A stretch of 41,394 bases of DNA from CAZBYL01 sp964496275. Its GTDB lineage: Bacteria > Synergistota > Synergistia > Synergistales > Synergistaceae. The translations under genes and the position numbers were made by a program. The DNA lies in assembly GCA_964496275.1 (NCBI GenBank), contig CAZBYL010000019.1, positions 1 through 41,394 on the forward strand, given 5' to 3'. Position 1 is the stretch's first letter, and each line of letters begins with the position of its first letter. The notes under the pieces are model-generated. The model saw nothing but the letters and a program-made list of their open reading frames with translations. It made no database searches and was not told where the DNA came from. Shown here piece after piece: positions 8,121 through 17,602 of this stretch.

Positions 8121-8810
8121 ATGCAGGAACAGCGTAAGTTAAACGTAATACTCGTTATCGGGGGGCTTCTCTGTTTTGTCTTTGCGGCGGTTCTGCTGCA
8201 CTCCTTTAAGGGACGTTTCGGTACTGACACCGCATCGTCAAAAACGGAGACTATAGTGATGGAGGATACTATAGATGTATCCGCGAAGAACAGCAGCGGC
8301 GGAGCCGCGAAACAGGTCCTTCCCGTTGCCGGAGGTTCCGGTACGTCAGAGACTCGGTGGGTGGTATACATTACCGGAGCTGTTATGAAACCGGGTGTTT
8401 ACAATGTACCGTCGGGAGCCAGAGTTTATCAGGCGCTGGAATCCGCAGGCGGTTTTTCTGCAAACGCGGACAGGGAAGGGGTCAATCTTGCCGCAATGGC
8501 GGAGGATGGAGCGCACATACACTTCCCGCGTAAGGGAGAGGCTGCGGCTCAGGCTCAATCACCGACTGTGCCTCAAACTGCCGCGCAGGGCGGTGCAAAG
8601 AAAACTGCCGAGGGTATGGTCAATATAAACACCGCAACCGCAGCGGAACTTGAATCATTTACGGGAGTCGGCCCCAAAACGGCTCAGGCGATATTATCAT
8701 ACAGAGAAGCCAACGGTTCGTTTGCCAGAGCCGAGGATATTATGCTCGTCAAGGGAATAGGCCCCAAAAAGTATGAAGCAATGAAGGGGCAGATTTCAGT
8801 TGGAAAATAG
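8121..8810 (+). CDS. comEA: Competence protein ComEA (membrane-anchored DNA receptor)
   Basis: A membrane-anchored double-strand DNA-binding protein for transformation. The order is a short cytoplasmic start, one transmembrane helix (about residues 8-26), a low-complexity linker, an SLBB domain (about 75-138: 'VVYITGAVMKPGVYNVPSG') and a C-terminal double helix-hairpin-helix (about 167-227: 'VNINTATAAELESFTGVGPK', 'LVKGIGPKKYE'). The 229-aa length is normal for ComEA with an SLBB module. It lies 12 bases after miaB and overlaps comEC by 11 bases, so translation is probably coupled. Confidence 0.93.
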   Translation: MQEQRKLNVILVIGGLLCFVFAAVLLHSFKGRFGTDTASSKTETIVMEDTIDVSAKNSSGGAAKQVLPVAGGSGTSETRWVVYITGAVMKPGVYNVPSGARVYQALESAGGFSANADREGVNLAAMAEDGAHIHFPRKGEAAAQAQSPTVPQTAAQGGAKKTAEGMVNINTATAAELESFTGVGPKTAQAILSYREANGSFARAEDIMLVKGIGPKKYEAMKGQISVGK

Positions 8811-10230
8811 AGGAGACCCTCTCTCCTTTGCACCTGCATTTGTTGTCTTTGCGGCTCTTTGCTGTTCCGTGTTCCTGAACGGCAAAGGGCTGTCTTTGTA
8901 TGTTTCTGTCTTTGTTTCGCTCTTGCTGTCGGTCTCTTGGGTTATGTTTGGAACAGAGAGGACAGATGGGGACAGGATTCCGTTTTTTGCGGCCGTTATT
9001 GCCATTGCATTCCTGTTGTCATTTGTGACGCTGCAGCGTATAAATATCGTGCGTAATTTTCCTTCTGCAGTGGATACAAAAGGGATTGTTATGTCGGTGC
9101 GCCCTTGGGGCAAGGCTCATGCCATGCTGCTTGACACGGAATATGGAAAGTTTGCGGCTTATCAATTTGGTCCTGTTCCCGCCGAGGGAACTCTGCTGTC
9201 GCTTCGCGGCGTCCTGTTTGATTTCAAAAGGGCTTCGGACGGAAGTTTCGACGAGTATCTTTTCTGGCGTTCCAACGGCGCGTCAAAGAAAATAGTCATC
9301 ATGAGCATGAGGGAGATAGGTGTTCCGGAGGGGATATATAAGTGGCGGAACTCGCTCACCGAAAGGATACAATCTGAATTGCCTCCCAATGTGGCAGGTT
9401 ACATGCTTGCTTTAACTGTGGGGGCAAGAGATGATTTTCTTACAAAGCTGCACAGGAGCGCGGGGACTGTTCATCTGCTTTCGGTTTCCGGCTTTCATGT
9501 CGGTATTCTTGCCGCGATGCTCACTTTCTTTATGCGCAGGGGAAGGCGCCGCATTATTGCACTTTCGCTTGTAATGTGGGCGTACCTCGCTCTGGCCGGG
9601 CTTCCTCCCGGAGGTATAAGAGCCGCGCTTATGGTTCAGATACACCTTTTGGGCCTTTTGTTCGGCAAGCCTTCGTCTCCGTTCAACAGTGTGTGCGTCG
9701 CGGGAGTGATACTTCTTATGATAAATCCTATGATGTTCTATAACGCAGGGTGGCGTCTGTCCATGTCTGCCGCTATGTTTATAACGGCCTTTGCCCGTAT
9801 GTGCGGGAGGTCGTTCTTGTCAGCTCTTGCCGCGTCCGCACTCGTTTGGTTTGTGACCGCACCTCTTATTGCCTCGATATTTAAGGAAGTTCCGATCGCG
9901 GGTCTTGTTATGAATGTATTTGCAATACCTCTCTTTGCCTTCATATTTCCGGCTGTAATAGCCGTATCTCTGCCCGCTCTTATGGGTGTTCCGTTCGGAT
10001 ATTCGATTGCATCCGCAATGGAGTATCTGCTTGAAGCTTGGAATATTTTTTCTTCGGGCGTTACGGCGGTTCTGCCTTGGTCTGTAGTTTCGACGACTCC
10101 TTTGCTGATGACTTCTCTTTGCATATCATGGGGCGCTTTTGCATACGCGTCCGGCGTAGGAAAAAAAAGAATACCGCTTATAACGGTTGCTTATGTATTT
10201 TGCTCCCTTTTTTTGGTGAAAATGTTGTAG
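8800..10230 (+). CDS. comEC: ComEC/Rec2-family DNA uptake channel, short form lacking C-terminal domain
   Basis: Polytopic inner-membrane channel for single-strand DNA uptake. The N-terminal OB-like segment (about 90-165) and the Competence domain (about 195-450; 'HLLSVSGFHVGIL', 'LAGLPPGGIRAALMVQ', 'NAGWRLSMSAAMF') are present. The protein stops at 476 aa after the last helices, whereas full-length ComEC proteins (about 700-800 aa) continue into a metallo-beta-lactamase-like nuclease domain with HxHxDH; none is seen here or before coaX. The start is TTG 8800, inside the end of comEA. Either a domain-poor lineage form or a separately encoded nuclease is possible. Confidence 0.88.
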   Translation: MENRGDPLSFAPAFVVFAALCCSVFLNGKGLSLYVSVFVSLLLSVSWVMFGTERTDGDRIPFFAAVIAIAFLLSFVTLQRINIVRNFPSAVDTKGIVMSVRPWGKAHAMLLDTEYGKFAAYQFGPVPAEGTLLSLRGVLFDFKRASDGSFDEYLFWRSNGASKKIVIMSMREIGVPEGIYKWRNSLTERIQSELPPNVAGYMLALTVGARDDFLTKLHRSAGTVHLLSVSGFHVGILAAMLTFFMRRGRRRIIALSLVMWAYLALAGLPPGGIRAALMVQIHLLGLLFGKPSSPFNSVCVAGVILLMINPMMFYNAGWRLSMSAAMFITAFARMCGRSFLSALAASALVWFVTAPLIASIFKEVPIAGLVMNVFAIPLFAFIFPAVIAVSLPALMGVPFGYSIASAMEYLLEAWNIFSSGVTAVLPWSVVSTTPLLMTSLCISWGAFAYASGVGKKRIPLITVAYVFCSLFLVKML

Positions 10231-10244
10231 AATAGTTGGGATAC

Positions 10245-10268
10245 GCATGAGCGGCTTTAGGCTCATGC
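10245..10268 (+). terminator. Hairpin between comEC and coaX
   Basis: GCATGAGC (10245-10252), an 8-base loop and GCTCATGC (10261-10268) form a perfect 8-bp stem. The downstream tract (TTCCTTTGTTTTTG) is only partly T-rich, so termination may be partial. Confidence 0.6.
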
Positions 10269-10331
10269 TTCCTTTGTTTTTGAAAAATATAGAGCCGTAG
10301 CCGAATAGGTGCGTTTTTGGAGGAACTTTCT

Positions 10332-11117
10332 ATGCTCTTAGTGCTTGATGTAGGAAATACAAATACAGTGATGGGAATATATTCCGACGACAAATTAGTC
10401 GGCCATTGGCGGCTCACGTCAAAGAAACAGACCATTGACGAGGTTGGTTTTATGATACAGGGGCTCCTTAACGCTTCCTCGATATGCAAAGAGGATATTA
10501 AGGGCGCCGTCTATGCGAGTGTTGTGCCGTCGCTTGATGAAATGTTTACCGAAGGAGTGCGGCAGTATATCGGTATTCCCTGTCTTAAAGTGAAACATAC
10601 TCTCGATACCGGACTCAATATAAAGGTTAAAAACCCTTCCGGTATAGGAGCGGACAGGCTTCTTAACGCCGTTGCCGGCATTGAAAAATACGGAACGCCT
10701 CTCATCGTAGTTGACCTGGGCACCGCTATCACATTGGACGTTATAGATTCCGAAGGGTCATATATCGGGGGAACTATTTCTCCGGGAATGGAATTGGGAA
10801 TGGAGTCGCTGTTTTCCAGAACGGCAAAGCTGCCTCAAATTGAGCTTGAGGCTCCGGAAAGGTATATAGGAGCTGACACCACAGAGGCGATACAGTCAGG
10901 TATAGTTTACGGCTGTGTCGGGATGGTGGATACTTTGATAGAGAATATTTTCCGTGAACTTGGAGCTCCGTGCCGTGTCGTAGCCACGGGAGGGCATTCA
11001 AAAATACTCACGGCTTATTCAAAAATAGTGAAAGAATCCGACCAGTGGCTGACTCTCGACGGACTTAGAATAATTTATGAAAGAAACAAGGATGTCTATA
11101 ATAACTCCCGTTCCTGA
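10332..11117 (+). CDS. coaX: Type III pantothenate kinase
   Basis: CoaX phosphorylates pantothenate, the first step of coenzyme A synthesis, and is insensitive to CoA feedback. The ASKHA fold is shown by the phosphate-1 motif 'LVLDVGNTNTVMGIY', 'NPSGIGADRLLNAVA' (pantothenate site), 'VVDLGTAITLDVID' and 'GGTISPGMELGMESLF'. ATG 10332 follows GGAGGAAC at 8-base spacing (261 aa), in preference to an upstream in-frame start. It overlaps the following dus gene by up to 41 bases and heads the coaX-dus-lysS-ligA-gatCAB run. Confidence 0.94.
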   Translation: MLLVLDVGNTNTVMGIYSDDKLVGHWRLTSKKQTIDEVGFMIQGLLNASSICKEDIKGAVYASVVPSLDEMFTEGVRQYIGIPCLKVKHTLDTGLNIKVKNPSGIGADRLLNAVAGIEKYGTPLIVVDLGTAITLDVIDSEGSYIGGTISPGMELGMESLFSRTAKLPQIELEAPERYIGADTTEAIQSGIVYGCVGMVDTLIENIFRELGAPCRVVATGGHSKILTAYSKIVKESDQWLTLDGLRIIYERNKDVYNNSRS

Positions 11118-12165
11118 TGTCGCGGCGGGATTTCCCCGCCGAATAGGAGGAGTAGAGGTTAATAACCCTGTTTGGCTGGCCCCTATGGCGGGAATAACAT
11201 TCGGTTCTCTTAGAAAATTTTATAAAGAGCTCGGAGCCGGCCTTGTACATACGGAGATGGTGAGCGCGCTCGGTCTGTGCCATAGAGGGCGCAAGACAAA
11301 AGAGCTGCTGAACGGTGATGATGAAGAGCGTCCCGTTGTTCTGCAAATTTTCGGTTCAAATGCGGAGGATCTCGCAAAGGGCGCCGAGATAGCCTTGGCG
11401 ATAAGAAATTTTGAAGCCATAGAGGTCAATATGGCGTGTCCTATGCCTAAGGTTACAAAAAAGGGCAGCGGATCCAAGCTGTTGGAAAATCCGAATGAGT
11501 CGGCGGCAATGATAAAGATTCTGAAACAGTTCGGTATCCCCGTTTGGTCTAAAGTGCGCATTATGCCCGAGTGGAACGATATAACGACGTCCGAGTTCTG
11601 CCGCAGACTCTTTGACGCAGGCGCGGACTATATCTTTGTTCACGGACGTACTCCCGCTCAGAGGTATGAGGGGATTGCGTCAAGAAGTGCGGTTGAAGAT
11701 ATCGCAAGGGAGTTTCCCGGGCTTATAGGCGGAAGCGGAGACTGCTATGCACCGTCAGACTTTGCCGATTATATGAACAGGGGCTGCACGTCGGTACTCG
11801 CGGGGCGCGGAATAATGAAAGATGTATTTTTAATTCCCAAGGTTCTGCGTGAGCTGGGTTGTGATGTCCCGGACAGCTACATTGTTCCCGACCCTGATTT
11901 TCAGTCCGAGCTCTTAATAGGTCTGGGCAGGAATATATACAGAGCCGAATGTGAGTCTCTTGCCCTCATGATAGCAAGGCGTATGCTGGCGGCTCTTTTC
12001 AAAGGTTTTTCCGGTGCGGCTCAGCTGCGCAGAAGGGGCGCTCTCGTGAGGACATGGCCCGAAATGGAAGAACTTTTGAGAAACTGGAAAGATATTCCCG
12101 TTATGCCGGAAATTGAATTCAAAGCTGAAAATTTCCCCCACGGAATTATAGGAGAATTTGATTAA
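11077..12165 (+). CDS. dus: tRNA-dihydrouridine synthase
   Basis: FMN-dependent enzyme that reduces uridine to dihydrouridine in tRNA D-loops. The TIM barrel begins with 'NPVWLAPMAGIT'; the catalytic cysteine is Cys121 in 'EVNMACPMPKVTKKGSGSKL'. 'FVHGRTPAQRYEG' and 'GSGDCYAPSDF' mark the flavin phosphate region. Length is 362 aa from the ATG at 11077; the ATG at 11092 is an equally good start because neither has a clear Shine-Dalgarno. It overlaps coaX, so it is likely translated by coupling. Subfamily (DusB-like) is inferred from overall pattern only. Confidence 0.92.
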   Translation: MKETRMSIITPVPDVAAGFPRRIGGVEVNNPVWLAPMAGITFGSLRKFYKELGAGLVHTEMVSALGLCHRGRKTKELLNGDDEERPVVLQIFGSNAEDLAKGAEIALAIRNFEAIEVNMACPMPKVTKKGSGSKLLENPNESAAMIKILKQFGIPVWSKVRIMPEWNDITTSEFCRRLFDAGADYIFVHGRTPAQRYEGIASRSAVEDIAREFPGLIGGSGDCYAPSDFADYMNRGCTSVLAGRGIMKDVFLIPKVLRELGCDVPDSYIVPDPDFQSELLIGLGRNIYRAECESLALMIARRMLAALFKGFSGAAQLRRRGALVRTWPEMEELLRNWKDIPVMPEIEFKAENFPHGIIGEFD

Positions 12166-12209
12166 GCTTATTAAAGATTAAAACATTACAGAAAGAGGAC
12201 GTGATCCCG

Positions 12210-13733
12210 TTGTCAGAAGAAATCAAGAACGAGACCCAGGAGCAGCAGAAGAACGTAATGCCGGAGGAGGAGATATTCCGCCAGCGCAAAGACAAGCTTA
12301 TGAGGCTGCGCACGGAGGAAGGATACGACCCGTTCCAGCAGGACCATTGGGTTGTAAAGCACACTTTGTCCTACGTTAAGGAAAAGTTTGATTCTCTAAA
12401 GGACGAGGAATGGTCGGAAGAGGAAATACAGACGGCAGGGCGCGTAATGATTCTGCGCCGTCACGGCAAGACTGCGTTTGCAACCTTTGAAGACGAGAAC
12501 ACGAGAATACAGCTCTGCTTCCAGTTTGACGTACTTGGCGAGGAGAGGTACACCTTTTTCAAAAAATGGGTTGACGCAGGGGATTTTCTCGGCATAGTCG
12601 GAGTCCCGTTCCGCACTCAGCGCGGCGAACTTACTATCTCGGTGAAGAGCTTCACCCTTCTCTCAAAGGCTCTGCGCCCCATGCCCGAAAAGTGGCACGG
12701 GCTCAAGGACATGGAGGTTCGCTACCGCCAGCGTTATGCTGACATGATAGCCAACCCCGAGGTGCGCGAGACTTTCCGCAAAAGGACAAAAATATTCCAG
12801 ACATTCCGCCGCGTGCTCGATGCTCACGGAACTCTTGAAGTTCAGACTCCGATTCTCTCTACGATCGCCGGCGGTGCTAATGCCCGTCCGTTTATTACGC
12901 ACCATAACACGCTTGATATAGACATGTACATGCGCATAGCGACGGAACTATATCTGAAACGCCTTGTCGTAGGCATGCTCGGACGCGTATATGAAATAGG
13001 CCCCCAGTTCCGCAATGAGGGTATGGACCTGCGCCACAATCCCGAGTTCTCAACTCTCGAGGTTTACTGGCCCTATGGCAACTATGTTGACATGATGAAT
13101 CTCGCGGAAGAGATTCTTGTAGCCTGCGCCGACGAGCTCGGCGATAGGGTGATAAATTACCAGGGCAGCGAGATAAATCTCAATCCGCCTTTCCGCAGAG
13201 CAACAATGATGGAGTTGGTCGAGGAACATGTCGGCATAGACTTTAATAATATAACGGACGAAGAAGCAAGACGTCAGGCGGCGCTGCGCGGACTTGAAGT
13301 GAAGCCGTCCGACTCACGTTTCGATATTCTCCCGCTCTTCTTTGAGGAATATGTCGAAGAGAATTTGATACAGCCGACATTTGTAATAGGGCATCCGACT
13401 GTAATATCGCCGCTGTCCAAACGCAACAAAGATAATCCCGATATCACGGATAGATTTGAACTTTTCATAAACGGATGGGAGTTCGCAAACGCGTTCAGTG
13501 AGCTGAACGACCCTCTCGACCAGAGAGAGCGCTTCCTTGACCAGGCTAAGAAAAAAGATGAGGGCGATGACGAGTCCCACCCGTTTGACGAGGACTTCAT
13601 CAACGCGCTTGAGTACGGACTTCCCCCGACGGGCGGCATGGGAATAGGCATGGACAGAACTGTTATGCTGCTTACCGACTCAAAAAGCATAAGGGACGTA
13701 ATACTGTTCCCCACGATGAAGCCGAAGGAATAG
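12210..13733 (+). CDS. lysS: Lysyl-tRNA synthetase, class II
   Basis: Charges tRNA-Lys. An N-terminal OB anticodon-binding domain (about residues 70-170) is followed by the class II catalytic core: motif 2 in 'RNEGMDLRHNPEFSTLEVYW' and motif 3 in 'GMGIGMDRTVMLL'. 507 aa is the normal length. TTG 12210 is preferred to GTG 12201, because the purine-rich GAGG at 12195-12198 is almost touching the GTG. The gene ends three bases before ligA. Confidence 0.94.
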   Translation: MSEEIKNETQEQQKNVMPEEEIFRQRKDKLMRLRTEEGYDPFQQDHWVVKHTLSYVKEKFDSLKDEEWSEEEIQTAGRVMILRRHGKTAFATFEDENTRIQLCFQFDVLGEERYTFFKKWVDAGDFLGIVGVPFRTQRGELTISVKSFTLLSKALRPMPEKWHGLKDMEVRYRQRYADMIANPEVRETFRKRTKIFQTFRRVLDAHGTLEVQTPILSTIAGGANARPFITHHNTLDIDMYMRIATELYLKRLVVGMLGRVYEIGPQFRNEGMDLRHNPEFSTLEVYWPYGNYVDMMNLAEEILVACADELGDRVINYQGSEINLNPPFRRATMMELVEEHVGIDFNNITDEEARRQAALRGLEVKPSDSRFDILPLFFEEYVEENLIQPTFVIGHPTVISPLSKRNKDNPDITDRFELFINGWEFANAFSELNDPLDQRERFLDQAKKKDEGDDESHPFDEDFINALEYGLPPTGGMGIGMDRTVMLLTDSKSIRDVILFPTMKPKE

Positions 13734-13736
13734 TGT

Positions 13737-15767
13737 ATGGCTGCGACTCATGAAGATCTGATAAGGAAGGCTGAGCATCTGCGCGGAGAACTGGCAAAAC
13801 ATGCGGCTCTCTACTATGAACAGGACTCTCCCGAAATATCGGACTTTGAATATGACTCTCTGATGAGAGAGCTTATTGAGCTTGAAAAAGAGCATCCCGA
13901 ACTTCTGACCGCCGATTCGCCTACTCACAGAATAGGCGGGGCGGTCAGAGAGGGGTTTACCAAGGTATCACACGAAATACCTATGATGAGTCTCGACAAT
14001 GCCCTTAACAGAGAAGAACTCAGGTCTTTCTACTCAAAGCTCTCGTCGTCCCTTTCGGAGAACAGTGCGGTTGTGCTGTGCGAGCCCAAAATAGACGGGC
14101 TTGCTGTCTCTCTTATATATGAGGACGGAATTTTCGTAAGCGGTGCGACAAGGGGCGACGGCAAAGTCGGAGAGGACGTAACGGCAAACCTCAGAACGAT
14201 AAAGACTATGCCGCTGCGCCTAAAAGAGAACATCAAGGGTACTCTTGAGGTTCGCGGCGAAATCTGCATGGACAAAAAAAGCTTCGCCGCTCTGAATGAG
14301 GCAAGAGAAGAGGCGGGAGAGGCTCTTTTTGCTAATCCGAGAAACGCCGCAGCAGGCAGCATAAGACAGCTCGATTCCGGAGTGACGGCCTCACGCAAGC
14401 TGAACATATACCTGTACCAGATAATGGAGCCTGAAAAATATGGCATAACGACACAGCACGATGCTCTGAATAAGCTCCGCGAATGGGGGCTTCCGGTTCA
14501 GGGCGCGGAGAAGCTGTGTGTATCGGAGAAAGAGATAGAGTCCTATCTTGATGTGTGGACAGAGGAACGTTTTCGCCACATGATAGATACGGACGGAGTT
14601 GTAGTGAAGCTTGATGACATTGCCTTGAGGGAGCTCCTCGGATACACGTCTAAGGCTCCCAAGTGGGCTATCGCGTATAAATTCCCGCCGGAAGAAAAAC
14701 TCACACTGATTAAAGACATAGCGATAACAGTAGGCAGAACGGGAACTCTCACTCCGACTGCCGTGCTTGAGCCTGTTCATCTATCCGGTACAACGGTTCA
14801 GCGCGCCAGTCTGCACAATCAGGACGAGATAGACAGGAAAGATATAAGAATCGGGGACATGGTGTGGGTTCGCAAAGCGGGCGAGATAATTCCCGAGGTC
14901 GTAAAGACCGAAATATCGATGCGTAAAGCGGACTCAGTCCCATACGTAATACCGGATACATGCCCCGTGTGCGGCTCCAAGGCTGAACGTCTGCACGGCG
15001 AAGCCGCCGTAAAGTGCCCGAATAAGTCCTGTCCCGCTCAGATAAAAGAGGGTATCGCGCACTTTGCGTCACGCGCCGCGATGGATATCAGAGGGCTCGG
15101 AGATAAAATAGTGGCGCAGCTTGTCGAAAGCGGCAGAGTCGCCAACGTGGCCGACCTTTACTGCCTTGACGAGGCTGTGCTTGTCCCGATGGAGCGAATG
15201 GGCGAAAAATCGGCTCAAAATATAATAGAGTCTATCCGAAAATCCAAAGAGAGGCCTCTGTCCGCACTGATAAACGCGCTGGGAATACGCAACGTGGGCG
15301 AGAAAACAGCCGAAGATTTAGCTGGACGTTTTCGCACAATGGATAAACTTCGGAGCACATCGGTCGATAATATAGCCGAGCTTGAGCTGACGGACGGAAT
15401 AGGTCCCATAGTGGCTGAATCCCTCCATTCGTTCTTCTCTGAACCGCACAACGCCGAAGTTATCGAACGGCTGAAAGATGCTGGGGTAAACTTCACAGCA
15501 AAGGAAAACTTGCAGATAAACGAGCTTCCGTTTGCGGGTCTTAAATTCGTCTTAACCGGTGAGCTTTCATCGATGACACGGCAGGAAGCAGCCGAAAAAA
15601 TAAAAAACCTCGGAGGTCAGACATCCGAGAGTGTGAGCAAAAAAACAAACTATGTTGTGGCGGGCGAAAAACCCGGCGGCAAATATGTTAAAGCACAGTC
15701 ACTGGGCGTTTCGATACTGGATGAGGAATCCTTTATAAAAATGCTTGATGGCAGCATCGAAAATTAA
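13737..15767 (+). CDS. ligA: NAD-dependent DNA ligase LigA
   Basis: Replicative DNA ligase using NAD+. Domain Ia ('YYEQDSPEISDFEYDSLMRE') is followed by the adenylation domain with nucleophile Lys118 in 'CEPKIDGLAV'. The OB fold comes next, then a four-Cys zinc finger ('CPVCGS' and 'KCPNKSCPAQ', about 407-430), helix-hairpin-helix repeats and a C-terminal BRCT domain (about 595-676). 676 aa is full length. It lies in an operon with lysS and gatCAB (3 and 21 bases to its neighbours). Confidence 0.96.
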   Translation: MAATHEDLIRKAEHLRGELAKHAALYYEQDSPEISDFEYDSLMRELIELEKEHPELLTADSPTHRIGGAVREGFTKVSHEIPMMSLDNALNREELRSFYSKLSSSLSENSAVVLCEPKIDGLAVSLIYEDGIFVSGATRGDGKVGEDVTANLRTIKTMPLRLKENIKGTLEVRGEICMDKKSFAALNEAREEAGEALFANPRNAAAGSIRQLDSGVTASRKLNIYLYQIMEPEKYGITTQHDALNKLREWGLPVQGAEKLCVSEKEIESYLDVWTEERFRHMIDTDGVVVKLDDIALRELLGYTSKAPKWAIAYKFPPEEKLTLIKDIAITVGRTGTLTPTAVLEPVHLSGTTVQRASLHNQDEIDRKDIRIGDMVWVRKAGEIIPEVVKTEISMRKADSVPYVIPDTCPVCGSKAERLHGEAAVKCPNKSCPAQIKEGIAHFASRAAMDIRGLGDKIVAQLVESGRVANVADLYCLDEAVLVPMERMGEKSAQNIIESIRKSKERPLSALINALGIRNVGEKTAEDLAGRFRTMDKLRSTSVDNIAELELTDGIGPIVAESLHSFFSEPHNAEVIERLKDAGVNFTAKENLQINELPFAGLKFVLTGELSSMTRQEAAEKIKNLGGQTSESVSKKTNYVVAGEKPGGKYVKAQSLGVSILDEESFIKMLDGSIEN

Positions 15768-15788
15768 AGTTTTAAGGAGGGATTCGTC

Positions 15789-16118
15789 ATGATAAAAAAA
15801 ATGGTGGTGGACGATGAACGTCTGAGAGAAGTTCTCTCTCTTTCCAGGATTGGACTTCCCGAAGAGGAGTTCCCGCAGGTGCTTGACCGTGTAAACGCGG
15901 TTCTTCGCATGTGCGACGAAATGCAGGAGCTTGACCATGAAAACGTTGAGCCATTTGAATGGGATATAAAAAAAGCGCCGGAACGCAGAAACGACGAGCC
16001 CATACTTTGGAGCGGACGCGATGAATTCCTGGCTCAGGCTCCGGTAAGAGACGGAGATTTTTTCAGAGTGCCGCGCATAATAGCCAAAGAGGGCGACTCT
16101 GAGGGCGAGGAGGAATAG
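15789..16118 (+). CDS. gatC: Asp/Glu-tRNA amidotransferase subunit C
   Basis: Small subunit that wraps GatA and GatB together in the tRNA-dependent amidotransferase. The family pattern is seen: an N-terminal helix 'LREVLSLSRIGLPEEEFPQV', the central 'MQELDHENVEP' segment and the C-terminal 'LAQAPVRDGDFFRVPRII'. 109 aa is slightly longer than the usual ~95 because of an acidic tail. AAGGAGGGATT precedes the ATG. Three bases separate it from gatA. Confidence 0.93.
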   Translation: MIKKMVVDDERLREVLSLSRIGLPEEEFPQVLDRVNAVLRMCDEMQELDHENVEPFEWDIKKAPERRNDEPILWSGRDEFLAQAPVRDGDFFRVPRIIAKEGDSEGEEE

Positions 16119-16121
16119 ATT

Positions 16122-17600
16122 ATGGATTTCTGCAAACTTTCCGCTCACGAAATAGCTTCGGGAGTTCTTTCAAAAAAATGGAGCGCGGAAGAGGTTCTCA
16201 AAGCTCACCTTGAGCGAATCAAAAAAAATGACGGCAAAATCAACTCGATAGTAACTCTTTGCGAAGAGAACGCTTTGAAAGACGCCCGTGAGATAGACGC
16301 AAAAATTGCCGCCGGTGAGAATCCCGGCGTATTGGCGGGAGTACCCTTTCTTGCAAAAGATAACTTCTGCACGGACGGAGTGGAGACTACCTGCTGCAGT
16401 AAGATGCTGAAAGGGTGGATTCCCCGCTATGACGCCACTGCGATAAAGCTCATGAAAGCTGCGGGCGCAGTACTTGCCGGCAAAACAAACATGGATGAAT
16501 TTGCCATGGGAAGCACCACGGAAAGCTCCATCTTCGGACCCACGTCAAACCCGCGCGATATATCACGCGTACCGGGCGGAAGTTCCGGCGGAAGCGCGGC
16601 GGCGGTTGCGGCAGGATTCTGTCCTGTCGCATTGGGAAGCGATACGGGCGGTTCCGTGCGCCAGCCCTCCGCGTTCTGCGGCGTACAGGGAATGAAGCCG
16701 TCATACGGTCAGATAAGCCGTTACGGAATAGTGGCCTACGCCTCTTCGCTTGACCAGGTTGGACCGATTGCGAGAGACATGGAAGATATCGCGCTGCTTA
16801 TGGATGTCTTGGCAAAGCCGGATTCAAACGACAGCACGTGCGACGGATATGACAGACCGTCGTTTGCGGAATCTGCTGCGAAAATCGATCTTAGCGGCAA
16901 GAAAGTAGCCATTCTGAGCGGATATGACAAGGGCAGCATTGACAAACCTCTGGCCGACGCCATAGAAAAAGCCGCGGAATATTGCCGCGCGGCCGGAGCC
17001 GAGATCGTTGACGCGGAACTCCCCGTTACTAAAAAATTCAGCGTGGCGTGCTACTACATGGCGGCTTTGGGGGACGCAAGTTCAAAGCTTGCCTGCTATG
17101 ACGGTATGCGCTACGGCTATCATGCGGACGGCAAGAACCTGTCCGAAATGTATAAGAAGAGCCGCAATCAGGGCTTCGGCAAGGAAGTACGCCACAGAAT
17201 ACTTATCGGAACCTGTATTTTGACTCGCGGTTTCTACGATAATTACTATGTCCCGGCTACAAGGGTGCGCCAGATGATAGCCGATGAGCTTGCCGCAATG
17301 TTTAAGGGTGCGGACGCTCTTATCATGCCTATATCTCCCGCGCTTCCTTACAAGAAGGGGCTCGTTGAAGAAGACCCCGTAAGAATCTATCTGGGAGATG
17401 CCTTCTCAACGATAGCGAACCTTGCAGGGCTTCCGAGTATAAGCCTGAATACGGGATTCACCGAGGACGGACTACCGACAAATGTTCAGATTTTGGGGCC
17501 GAGATTCGGCGACGACACCGTGCTCTCAATAGCCGCTGCAATAGAAAAGGCCGTCGGCGCTCCGCAGATAGCAGAGCTTGCGTCGGAAGGAGGCTGCTAA
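16122..17600 (+). CDS. gatA: Glutamyl/aspartyl-tRNA(Gln/Asn) amidotransferase subunit A
   Basis: Amidase subunit that hydrolyses glutamine and passes ammonia to GatB. The Ser-cisSer-Lys triad is visible as Lys79 ('PFLAKDNFC'), Ser154 ('PGGSSGGSAAAVAAG') and Ser178 ('GSDTGGSVRQP'). 492 aa is normal. The presence of GatCAB predicts that Gln-tRNA and/or Asn-tRNA is made by transamidation of misacylated tRNA. It is two bases from gatB. Confidence 0.96.
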   Translation: MDFCKLSAHEIASGVLSKKWSAEEVLKAHLERIKKNDGKINSIVTLCEENALKDAREIDAKIAAGENPGVLAGVPFLAKDNFCTDGVETTCCSKMLKGWIPRYDATAIKLMKAAGAVLAGKTNMDEFAMGSTTESSIFGPTSNPRDISRVPGGSSGGSAAAVAAGFCPVALGSDTGGSVRQPSAFCGVQGMKPSYGQISRYGIVAYASSLDQVGPIARDMEDIALLMDVLAKPDSNDSTCDGYDRPSFAESAAKIDLSGKKVAILSGYDKGSIDKPLADAIEKAAEYCRAAGAEIVDAELPVTKKFSVACYYMAALGDASSKLACYDGMRYGYHADGKNLSEMYKKSRNQGFGKEVRHRILIGTCILTRGFYDNYYVPATRVRQMIADELAAMFKGADALIMPISPALPYKKGLVEEDPVRIYLGDAFSTIANLAGLPSISLNTGFTEDGLPTNVQILGPRFGDDTVLSIAAAIEKAVGAPQIAELASEGGC

Positions 17601-17602
17601 AA

